This document shows positions 9,401 through 17,131 of a stretch of 64,000 bases of DNA, one piece after another; within the stretch, counting starts at the first letter, position 1, and each line of letters starts with the position of its first letter. Origin of the DNA: Nevskia sp. GTDB taxonomy: Bacteria > Pseudomonadota > Gammaproteobacteria > Nevskiales > Nevskiaceae. The translations under genes and the position numbers were made by a program. The DNA lies in NCBI RefSeq assembly GCF_021732705.1, contig NZ_JAKFUM010000016.1, forward strand, positions 52,988 to 116,987. The letters run 5' to 3'. The notes beneath the pieces were generated by a model that worked only from the letters and a program-made list of their open reading frames with translations, searched no databases and had not been told where the DNA came from.

Positions 9401-11135
9401 TCATCACGCCCCAGCCGCCGCCGGCGAGCACCACCACGGCCGGCACGCCGACCAGCAGGTACGGCATCGCGCGTTCGCGCAGGCTCAGTTCGCGCAGGCC
9501 TTCGACCAGATCCATCGCGCTCTTCAGGCGCTGGTCCCGGCTGAACGCGACGGCTGCGGCCAGCGCCTTGTACTGGCGCTTGGTCAGCCCCGGGACCGGC
9601 GGCGGCTTGCGGCCTTCCTTCTGCGCCACCTCGGCGCTGACCTTGTCGAACGGGTGGCGACCGGTCAGCAGTTCGAACGCCACACAGCCGAGCGCGTAGA
9701 CGTCATCGGCCGGCTCCGGGTCCTTGCCCTGGATCATTTCGAGGCTGGCATACGCCGGCGTCAGCGCGCCGAGCGTGCCGGCATCGAACACCGAGGTCTC
9801 GCCGACGGCGTCGCCCATCGGCTTGCCGGCGCGGGCGATGCCGAAATCGAACACTTTCGGCACGCCGCCGCGGGTGACCATGACATTGCCGGGCTTGAAA
9901 TCGCTGTGCACCACGCCGTCGGCATGGGCGCGCGACAGGCCGCGCGCCATGCCTTCGATCAGCAGCCGCGCGTCCTTCAGCGGCAGGCCGTTGTAGGCCT
10001 TGTCTCGAATCAGACCCTTGAGGTCGGAGCCGTCGATGTACTCCATCGTCATGAAGACGATCGAGCCATCCTTGTCGAAGTCGAACACGCGCACGATGTT
10101 GTCGTGCGCCAGTTGCTGGCTGCGGCGCGATTCCCGTTGCAGCGCGATCAGCGAATCCGGATGGCGGCGGAACTCGTCGTTCAGGACCTTGACCGCGAGA
10201 TACGGATCGCGGTCGCGCGCTTCGACCTTGCGTTCGTCGCGCGCCTTGTAGACGACACCCATGCCGCCGCGACCAACTTCCTTTTCGAGATAGAAGCGGC
10301 CCTTCAGCAGCGAGCCGACGGTGACGAAGTCGCCGCCTTCCTGCTCGGCCACGCGCTGCCAGGTGGAACTGGAGCTGGTGCCCGAGGTCGCGGACACCGT
10401 GCCCGAGACCGTGCTCGAAACGGTGCTGGACACCGTGTTCGAGCCGCCGGCATCGACCGGCTGGCCGGGCAGCGGGCCGGTGGGGGGCGGTGCGGCCGGT
10501 CGGCCGGCTCCCGCCGTCGGATTGACCACGGTGATGTCGCCGGCCGGGGTCGACGGCGGCGCTGAAGATGCGCTCGGCGGAGGCACCGGCAGCACCGTGC
10601 GCGTGCGAACGACGGTCGCGTCGCTGTCCGGCGGCGGCGCTGCGACCGCGGGCGGGGGCACGGCCGGCTTGACCACCGTCGCGTCGTCGACGGGTGGCAC
10701 AGGCGCCGTCGCTGCTGGCGGCGTCGCGGGCTTGACCACCGTGGCGTCGTCGACCGCGGGCGGCCGGCCCGACGGTGGTGGGGACGCCGGCTTGACGATC
10801 GTGGCGTCGCCATCGGGCGCCGCGGGCGGCGCTGCCGGCTTGACGACGGTGGCATCGTCGAGCGGCGGCCGCGGCGCGGGCGGACGCTGCGTCGGCTGCG
10901 TCGCGTCGCTGTCGCCTGCCGCCAGCCGCTGCTGGACCGTCCGCAGCTTGGCGACCAGGGCGCGGACGATGTTGGCGTCGAGCCGGCCATCGGAACCCAG
11001 GCGCTCCAGCGCCGCGACCTCCGCGCCGTGCTGTGCGGCATCGACCGGGCCGCGGGCGTCCAGCGCCTCGAACAGCGCGGCCAGGGTCAGCGTGCCGCTG
11101 CGATAGGCTGCAAGCAGTTCAGCCAGCGTTTTCAT
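6420..11135 (-). CDS. ppkA: PpkA-like Ser/Thr protein kinase with TM segment, long helical region and C-terminal formylglycine-generating-enzyme/sulfatase-modifying-factor-like domain
   Basis: Kinase motifs GRGGMGVVYKA, LAVKVL, VVHSDFKPGNVMV, KVFDFGIA; TM MPYLLVGVPAVVVLAGGGWGVM; C-terminus ITNVSYAQANAYAAWLTKASGGYVYRLPTEAEWAHAAKGG...MSGNVWEWV...IRGASF...DVGFRVLR. Confidence 0.88.
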   Translation of the reverse strand: MKTLAELLAAYRSGTLTLAALFEALDARGPVDAAQHGAEVAALERLGSDGRLDANIVRALVAKLRTVQQRLAAGDSDATQPTQRPPAPRPPLDDATVVKPAAPPAAPDGDATIVKPASPPPSGRPPAVDDATVVKPATPPAATAPVPPVDDATVVKPAVPPPAVAAPPPDSDATVVRTRTVLPVPPPSASSAPPSTPAGDITVVNPTAGAGRPAAPPPTGPLPGQPVDAGGSNTVSSTVSSTVSGTVSATSGTSSSSTWQRVAEQEGGDFVTVGSLLKGRFYLEKEVGRGGMGVVYKARDERKVEARDRDPYLAVKVLNDEFRRHPDSLIALQRESRRSQQLAHDNIVRVFDFDKDGSIVFMTMEYIDGSDLKGLIRDKAYNGLPLKDARLLIEGMARGLSRAHADGVVHSDFKPGNVMVTRGGVPKVFDFGIARAGKPMGDAVGETSVFDAGTLGALTPAYASLEMIQGKDPEPADDVYALGCVAFELLTGRHPFDKVSAEVAQKEGRKPPPVPGLTKRQYKALAAAVAFSRDQRLKSAMDLVEGLRELSLRERAMPYLLVGVPAVVVLAGGGWGVMSYRENQRLDGVISRFEVARADAYANEDEARAALETLDEEVRNRLVLAKSEIIEGYLLARINGYWSPDKNLFDYAKAKNVFALRDRLKLYSPALDMKRDEVERARNDLLNTLDSQLTAQIDADAIFETGTENVVLTLAKIRAIDPDSGLLKNARLELKYDAAIGKSLDEGRIDEAKQRLDLANRYFADSPRIKTRAQQIVELGNTLAAQQQKEQDAQRAQREREQAVQTLAGLIDRPVNADDWRQQAAEAYRSAAKAAEDSSALKAQLDTQAARLKAALATQVRETQDPAKAIDLAGFGIDLFPGDPALTKARQALLDQQNKLAQEAQTKAQRIDKAKARIADLLAKPLGTAVWLQDVKTALNEARTQIGGESPDFASLRSSVDSGVVKLARDRIASGALDDAERIASAGQQINPADPGYAKILADVGQARAAAKSRVEQEKAQKLADARKALSDLVARPAFTADWQRSVSNALDALKGDASAETKRVVDGIGDGIAAEVAKLTAPQQIPQARAALDFGLKLQPKAPKLLEQRARLDQLQRDNQAKVDQENAEAEVKSRIESVKSAAAANDIQKARESLTRIRALQPDNAFAKTEGPDLLSGAYQRLAAEAFQRKNWQSASDLIAQAGKLLGDRPELRPLKARYDLVAAIKAAGNGPLAQADYDRLKKQLDDVRRLDSAALTKLESDLANAGQLAEKTLAGRLDKIKPGSVPVPSPAAPGAAPAPGAVSAPAPVPGATPAPAAPVPGAPPAADSKPAVPTPAPVAPAPGAAAVTPAEEPPFVATGPDPCNKPDLIGKGKACFDALAGSRRGPRLAIVPGLDGGTAYGLTRSEVSIANYNEFCAATKSCATRAVADEDIGNAPITNVSYAQANAYAAWLTKASGGYVYRLPTEAEWAHAAKGGAGFKQAENSNCVPPGGTPGSGSPVSAKGRDPNPWGLVHMSGNVWEWVTAGGKIVIRGASFNDYWSDCTVDARRDDNGQPEKDVGFRVLRELK

Positions 11136-11145
11136 GGCGAGGCGG

Positions 11146-11859
11146 CTACTCCGTCAGACGGACGACCACAGCGGTCACGTTGTCGCGCGCGCCACGCGCC
11201 AGCGCGGTTTCGAAAATGCTGCCGACGAGCGTTGCCGGCGACTGATCGCGACGGAACTCGGCTTCAAGCTCGCGATCGCTGATTTCCTTGTTGACGCCGT
11301 CCGAGCACAGCAGGAACTGCGTGCCGGGCCGGCTGCTCGCAACCACCCAGTCGACGTAGACCTGATCCTCGGCGCCCAGCGCGCGCGTCAGCACGCCGCC
11401 GCCACGCTGGCCGGCCGGCGCATCGCCAAACTGGGTGACCTCGTCCTCGGCACCGTGGGCGTGGTCGCGCGTGGCCTGACGCAGGCGACCGTCCTCGTAG
11501 CAGTAGGCGCGGCTGTCGCCGATCCAGCCGCACAGCATGTAGTCCTGGTGATGCACCAGCACGACGACGGTCGAGCCGATCAGGTCGACCCGGCGCTGAT
11601 ACGCCGCGGCGCGCAGATCGGCGTTGACCTGCGTGATCGTGTCTTCGATCTGCTCGACGAAGTCGCAGATTTCCGGCGCCCGCTGCAGGCTTCGAAGTCG
11701 CTCGACGATCAAGCCGCTGGCGTAGTCGCCGGCTGAATGGCCGCCAAGGCCATCGGCGACGACCCACAGGCCAATATCGTCCCGCATCAGCAGGGCATCT
11801 TCGTTGTGATGACGCACCTTGCCGGTATCGGTGCGTCCGGCACTGAGAAAGCGGCTCAC
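11146..11859 (-). CDS. pppA: PP2C-family Ser/Thr phosphatase (PppA-like)
   Basis: RHHNEDALL, VADGLGGHSAGDYAS, GSTVVV, IGDSRAY, LLCSDGVN, ARDNVTAVVV motifs. Confidence 0.9.
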   Translation of the reverse strand: MSRFLSAGRTDTGKVRHHNEDALLMRDDIGLWVVADGLGGHSAGDYASGLIVERLRSLQRAPEICDFVEQIEDTITQVNADLRAAAYQRRVDLIGSTVVVLVHHQDYMLCGWIGDSRAYCYEDGRLRQATRDHAHGAEDEVTQFGDAPAGQRGGGVLTRALGAEDQVYVDWVVASSRPGTQFLLCSDGVNKEISDRELEAEFRRDQSPATLVGSIFETALARGARDNVTAVVVRLTE

Positions 11860-11878
11860 GGCGATGAACTCATCGGGA

Positions 11879-13600
11879 TCAGACCTCGATCACGGCAAAC
11901 GGCCAGGTGGAAGGATCGGTCGGCAATCCTGCCGCTGCAGCGAGCAAGGCCTGGGCATCCCGCCCGGCAGGCACCTCGAACCATGGCGCCGTCAGCAGCG
12001 ACGGCAGCCGGGCCAGCAGGTCGGCGGACGACGCCAGCACCAGCCGATCGCCGGCACGAACGTCGCAGCGCGCGCTCAGGCAGGTCGGGGTCGCGGCAGC
12101 GCCGAGTCCGGCCGCCGTCGATGGCGCGGCGCCGAACAGCAGATCGTCGAGATCGTCGCCGCCGGGCAGTGCCGACGTCGGCATCGCGCTGCCGAGCAAC
12201 GGCGTCGGCGCCTGCCCGCCACGGATCAGCCAGGTCTGGGCCGCCCCGATGGCCAGCAGCTCCGCCTGCCCGGACGCCAGCCGCGCCGCAACCACGGCGC
12301 AATCGGCCTGGATCGGATCGATCAGATCGCTTGCGGCGTCGCGCAGCGGCGCGTGCAGCGCGATCAGACGCTGCCGCAGCCAGTCGATGGCCGGGGCATC
12401 GCCGTGCTCGGGCAGATCGTCCAGCGCGATGGCGACAGTCGCCGCCGCCCGCTGCCGCACGTCGTGACCGCCGGCGTCGCAGGCGATCAGGGTCAGCCGG
12501 CCATCCGGCGTCCGCAGCCGCGCGCACGGTGCGGCATGGGCAGCCGCACCGATGGCCGCCCGTGTGGAGCCAGCCGACGGTGATGCTGGCGGCGGCGGCA
12601 CTGCTGCGGGTGCCGAAGGCGCGGACGCGCGGGCGATCGGCACGGTGGCGTCGGGATCGAGCAGCGAGCGGTTTCCCGCAACGGCCAGCGGTGACGCGGC
12701 AGCCGGCGCATCCGGGAACAGGTCCGACAGGTCATCGGCGATCGGTGCCGGCGTGACCAGCGCTTCCGGGCTGCCGGCGGGCCCGGCATCGATCGCCGGA
12801 CGGCCGCCGGGCAGCGCCGGGTTCGGTATCGCCGCGGCGGCTGGCGTGGCCGGCGCCGACACCGGCACGGCCGCGAAATCGCCGCGCGTCTGCCACGGCT
12901 CACCGGCAGCGGCGGCATCGATGAACGCGACATAAGCCTGCGGCTGCGGCAGTCCCGCCGTCATCAGCACGGTGGGCGGCACGCGGCCGGCGCCGCGCGT
13001 CCACCACAGCGCGCCGGAGCGGACGTTGGTCATGCGCTGCCAGGCGGTCTGCAGGTAACTGCTGCTCAGCGTGCCGGCGGTCGGCAAGGGCAGCCGCCAG
13101 TGACGATCGGAAACGATGTCGACCTCGCGCAGCCAGGCAAAGTCGCTCGGGGGCTGGCCGAAGCCATGCGCCAGCGACGCCACCTGCCGATCGAACTGCT
13201 CGACCGGCGACGCCTGCGTCGACAAGGCGCCGTTCAGCACGCGCTCCGCGGCATCGAACCAGTGCCCGAGCGCGAGCGCCTTCGCCGGCGAGGCCGGATC
13301 CGGACCGAGATCGCAGGCGATGACCAGCGGAAAGCAGCGGCCCACCCGATCGACACCGGGTCCCATCACGCCGGCCCAGCCGGACGGCCCGCAGACGCCC
13401 TGCCCGAGCACGAGGCGCCAGACCGGACTGCTGCGATAAGCGCTGTTCCAGTCGCTGCCGAGCGCCTGCCGGCTGGCGGCGACGGCATGCTCGAAACTGC
13501 GGTCCCAGCTGTCGACGAAGGTCGCCGGCAGGCGCCGCTGCACGAAATCACCGGCACTGGGCAGCTTGCCGAAAAAGCCGACGTTGACCGGTCCCGCCAC
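11879..13600 (-). CDS. tagF: TagF with C-terminal degenerate PP2C-like domain
   Basis: N-terminus VGFFGKLPSAGDFVQRRLPATFVDSWDRSFEHAV...SPVWRLVLGQGVCG...GPGVDRVGRCFPLVIA is TagF-like; C-terminus TLIACDAGGHDVRQRAA... resembles PP2C with motifs altered. Confidence 0.87.
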   Translation of the reverse strand: MAGPVNVGFFGKLPSAGDFVQRRLPATFVDSWDRSFEHAVAASRQALGSDWNSAYRSSPVWRLVLGQGVCGPSGWAGVMGPGVDRVGRCFPLVIACDLGPDPASPAKALALGHWFDAAERVLNGALSTQASPVEQFDRQVASLAHGFGQPPSDFAWLREVDIVSDRHWRLPLPTAGTLSSSYLQTAWQRMTNVRSGALWWTRGAGRVPPTVLMTAGLPQPQAYVAFIDAAAAGEPWQTRGDFAAVPVSAPATPAAAAIPNPALPGGRPAIDAGPAGSPEALVTPAPIADDLSDLFPDAPAAASPLAVAGNRSLLDPDATVPIARASAPSAPAAVPPPPASPSAGSTRAAIGAAAHAAPCARLRTPDGRLTLIACDAGGHDVRQRAAATVAIALDDLPEHGDAPAIDWLRQRLIALHAPLRDAASDLIDPIQADCAVVAARLASGQAELLAIGAAQTWLIRGGQAPTPLLGSAMPTSALPGGDDLDDLLFGAAPSTAAGLGAAATPTCLSARCDVRAGDRLVLASSADLLARLPSLLTAPWFEVPAGRDAQALLAAAAGLPTDPSTWPFAVIEV

Positions 13601-13603
13601 CGC

Positions 13604-16600
13604 TCAGCCTCCGCACCGGAACGCTTGCAGTTCCGGCTTCAGGAACGGGTTCTTCAGGTTGTTGGCCTGCAGCGTGACGCGCGCCTGCTTGCCGCCGAAG
13701 TCGAACGTGGCGAGGTAGCGCACGTCGGTTTCGCGCGTCAGGCGACCAGCCTGCAGCACGCGGAAGAAGGCCCAGTCATTCTGGAATTCGAACTTGGCGA
13801 GCAGGGTGCCGCTGGCGTCGAAGCCGGCGACCGAGGCCCGACCCGGCACCGGCCCCGGCCACTTCATCGGCGCGTTCGCGGCACCGCCCGGCGTGTACTC
13901 GTACTTCTGGCCATCGACCTCGATGACGAGCTTCGCGATGCCCGGATCGAGCACCGGCGTCAGGAAGCTGAAGCCGACTTCCGGAACGTTGCTGCCGCGG
14001 AAGAACATCTGCTTGATCCGGTCGGCCGCCTGCATCTGCGCCAGCATGCCGGGCGATCCACTGACCGCGCCCGGACCGGATTTCCAGCGCCACGTCGCGT
14101 TGCTGGCGTCGACCAGCTTGGCCAAGGTCTGCTGGTAGAACGCATCGAAGCGGCCGCCGTAGCCGAACAGCTCGCCGAAGTTCTGCACCGGGATGTCGGT
14201 GGCGCTGGCCAGCGTGAACGGATAGCGGTTGCGGGTGAAATCGCCGCAGTCCTTCAGCACCAGTTGCTGGAACTGATCGTCGATCGCACCCTTCGCGCCG
14301 CTCGCCACCAGCGCTTCGCTCTTGCCGGTCAGCGACGTGACCCAGCCGGCCACCGGCGGCGGCAGCTGCGAGGCTGCCTGCGTAGCCTGCAGCAGGGCGG
14401 GGTTCGGCTGCCCTGCGCCGGACGAGAAGTCGTTCATCGTCAGCAGGGTCTTGCCGAGCTGATCCAGCACCTGGATGGTCTGGTCGATCGGCTGCGCGCC
14501 GGGGGCGCCTTCGGTCAGCTTGTTCAAGGTTTCGAAGTGCGCGGTGATGGCATCGCCCGGCTTCTCGGCCGGCGCGGCGCCACCACCGCCGGCCGCGGCA
14601 AGCGCCTTGGCCAGAGCGGTCTGCGACGCCTTCTTCTTGGCCAGCTTTTCCGCCGCGTCGGCCGCAGCGCCAGCGGCGTCGTCGGCACCGGGAGGATCGC
14701 GCAGCAGATCGGCCGTGTTGTCGCGGGCCACCTTCAGGAACAGCTTCAGCGGCGAGTTCGGGCCCGACAGCTTCGACGCCAGCGCACTGGCATCCTGAAT
14801 GTTGGCCACCGGCTGCAGGCGGATATCGGCGAGCAGATCGTCCCAGGCCTTGATGTAGTCGGCCTGATAAAGCCCGAGCACGTCCTGTGCGTAGCGCGCC
14901 TTCTGCACGTCGTCGATCTTGCTGGCGCCGAACACCCAGTCGTTCTCGGCGAAGCCCTTGACCGCCTCCTCGATGCCGCCCTCGGCCTGCGCCTTGAATA
15001 CCGGCTGCGTGTACAGCGCCGGCAGCGGGTCGGACAGTGCCGCACCGCTGGCGCGGCGGAACACGTTGCCGAGCAGGCCCAGTTCCTTGTCGAGCTTCAG
15101 CGGCGGGTGATCGCTGCCCTGCCCGGCCAGCTTCAGGCTGCCGTAGATCAGGATCGGCAGGTCCGCGGTGCGCAGCGTATTGCGGCTCTGTTCGACCGCC
15201 GCTTCGTCCAGCGTCTGCGCCCGCAGCCGGCCATCCTCGCCGACCAGTGCGCCGAAGTGCTTGGCCAGCAGGCCCTGCAGCACGGCATCGCCCGGAAACA
15301 GCTTCTGCCACTCGAACTCGGACAGCGCGATCAGTTCCTCGCGCTTCAGGTGCTGGGGCTGGCCGAGCATCAGATACGCCTTGAGGTAGTAATACAGCGC
15401 CTGCGGATCCGTCGCGTTCGCCTGCAGGCCCGAACGGAACTGCGCCGCGACGCCGGGCAGCAGGATGCCGTTGGTTTCACGGAAATAGGCATCGCGCACT
15501 TCGCGGCCGACCGCGCGGCCCTGATAGAGCCCGAAACGCATCGACAGCGGCACGTCGCCCCGATGTCGATCGGCCACGTCGACCGTCGATGACAGCGCTT
15601 CGAGCCGCGCCAGCACCAGCGAGAAGAACGCCGGACGGTTCGGCGCCAGCGCCAGACTGCTGTCGGTGCTGTAGGCCGCGAGCGCGGTTTCGACATCCTT
15701 CAGGTAGGCACTGTTGCGGTTGTAGCTGGTGACGAAGCCGGCGATCAGCAGCGCCGTCACCAGCACGACGCCGGCGTACGACGCGATCGACAGCAAGAGC
15801 TTCTGCCGCTCCAGCCGCGGATCGGTGCCGGCGAAGCCAGATTCCTTGAACAGCACTTCGCGCAGCAGGCGCTCGACGAAGAACGTGCGGCTCTGCGCAC
15901 CGGGCGCGTGCAGGCGCGAGGCATCAAGCCCGAAGGTGCGCGCGACGGCGCCCATCATCCGGTCGATCGGCGTGCCTTCCTGCGTGCCGGACGTCAGATA
16001 GGCCCCGCGCAGCAGCAACGGCGCGCTGTACTGATGGCCGGTGAACACGCCTTCGACGAACTGCCGCGCGATGTCGCGCAGCGCCGACAGCTGCATCGGG
16101 AACGACAGGATCGCCGCGCGCCGCGTGCGATCGCGCTCGGCATGCAGGCGATCGAGGCTGCGCGTCTGCAGGCGCTCCAGCAGCAGGTTGAACTCGTCGC
16201 CGAACAGCTTCGCGGCAGTGCCGTCGAGCGTCTTGTCGACCGGGAACGACATGCCCCAGACCTGCCCGCGCAGCGCCGGATTCAGGTCATCGAAATACTC
16301 GGTGAAACCGGCGACGAGATCGCACTTGGTGAACACCAGATAGGCCGGCACGCCAATCCGCAGATGCTTGGCCAGTTCCTCGAGTCGCGCACGGATCGCG
16401 AGGATGTGTTCCTGCCGGCCGGCATCGTCGAGCGTCAGCAGGTCCGACACGCTCATCGTCACGATCACGCCGTTGATGGGCCGGCGCTTGCGGTACTTGC
16501 GCAGCAGCTTCAGGAATTCCTCCCAGGCCGAGGCATCGGCGCTGCGGTCGGAATCCTGCGTGGTGTACCGGCCGGCGGTATCGAGGAACACCGCTTCGTC

Positions 16601-17128
16601 GGTGAACCACCAGTCGCAGTTGCGGGTGCCGCCGATGCCGCGCAGCGCTTCCTTGCCGAAGCGGTTCGACAGCGGGAAGTTCAGCCCGGAGTTCAGCAGC
16701 AACGTGCTCTTGCCCGAGCCCGGCGGGCCGATGACGATGTACCACGGCAGCGAATAGAGATTGCCGCCGCCCTTGCGCGACTTGCGCAAGGTATCCACCG
16801 CTTCCTGAAAGCGCGCCTGCAGCGCCGTGCGCTCGGACTGCGAGCGGTCGTCGCGGTCATTGCCGCTGGTCTTGGCATCCTGCCCGGCGAGGTCGCCGGC
16901 CATCTGTCGCGTCTTGGCCCGTTCGCGCGCCTGCTGGAACAGCAGCCAGCCCAGCCAGATCGCGAGGATGACGATGATCACCACCAGCCGCACGATCGGC
17001 GACGACAACGGCTCGGAATCGCCGATGCCGAGATAGGGACCGCCGAACCAGATCAGCAGCGACAGCAGCAGCAGGCCGATCAGGGTCATGAACCAGCGCG
17101 ACTTGAATACGCCGAGGATCTTGCCCAC
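13604..17128 (-). CDS. tssM: T6SS membrane subunit TssM (IcmF)
   Basis: N-terminal TM segments, Walker A GPPGSGKSTLLLNSGLNFPLSNRFG, GGTRNCDWWFTDEAVFLDTAGRYTTQDSD, C-terminal IcmF-like region. Confidence 0.96.
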   Translation of the reverse strand: MGKILGVFKSRWFMTLIGLLLLSLLIWFGGPYLGIGDSEPLSSPIVRLVVIIVILAIWLGWLLFQQARERAKTRQMAGDLAGQDAKTSGNDRDDRSQSERTALQARFQEAVDTLRKSRKGGGNLYSLPWYIVIGPPGSGKSTLLLNSGLNFPLSNRFGKEALRGIGGTRNCDWWFTDEAVFLDTAGRYTTQDSDRSADASAWEEFLKLLRKYRKRRPINGVIVTMSVSDLLTLDDAGRQEHILAIRARLEELAKHLRIGVPAYLVFTKCDLVAGFTEYFDDLNPALRGQVWGMSFPVDKTLDGTAAKLFGDEFNLLLERLQTRSLDRLHAERDRTRRAAILSFPMQLSALRDIARQFVEGVFTGHQYSAPLLLRGAYLTSGTQEGTPIDRMMGAVARTFGLDASRLHAPGAQSRTFFVERLLREVLFKESGFAGTDPRLERQKLLLSIASYAGVVLVTALLIAGFVTSYNRNSAYLKDVETALAAYSTDSSLALAPNRPAFFSLVLARLEALSSTVDVADRHRGDVPLSMRFGLYQGRAVGREVRDAYFRETNGILLPGVAAQFRSGLQANATDPQALYYYLKAYLMLGQPQHLKREELIALSEFEWQKLFPGDAVLQGLLAKHFGALVGEDGRLRAQTLDEAAVEQSRNTLRTADLPILIYGSLKLAGQGSDHPPLKLDKELGLLGNVFRRASGAALSDPLPALYTQPVFKAQAEGGIEEAVKGFAENDWVFGASKIDDVQKARYAQDVLGLYQADYIKAWDDLLADIRLQPVANIQDASALASKLSGPNSPLKLFLKVARDNTADLLRDPPGADDAAGAAADAAEKLAKKKASQTALAKALAAAGGGGAAPAEKPGDAITAHFETLNKLTEGAPGAQPIDQTIQVLDQLGKTLLTMNDFSSGAGQPNPALLQATQAASQLPPPVAGWVTSLTGKSEALVASGAKGAIDDQFQQLVLKDCGDFTRNRYPFTLASATDIPVQNFGELFGYGGRFDAFYQQTLAKLVDASNATWRWKSGPGAVSGSPGMLAQMQAADRIKQMFFRGSNVPEVGFSFLTPVLDPGIAKLVIEVDGQKYEYTPGGAANAPMKWPGPVPGRASVAGFDASGTLLAKFEFQNDWAFFRVLQAGRLTRETDVRYLATFDFGGKQARVTLQANNLKNPFLKPELQAFRCGG

Positions 17129-17131
17129 GAC

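Noticed and set aside
7836-10565. 909-aa plus-strand ORF opposite ppkA
   Set aside because: Antisense shadow ORF of the kinase gene; no recognisable domain.
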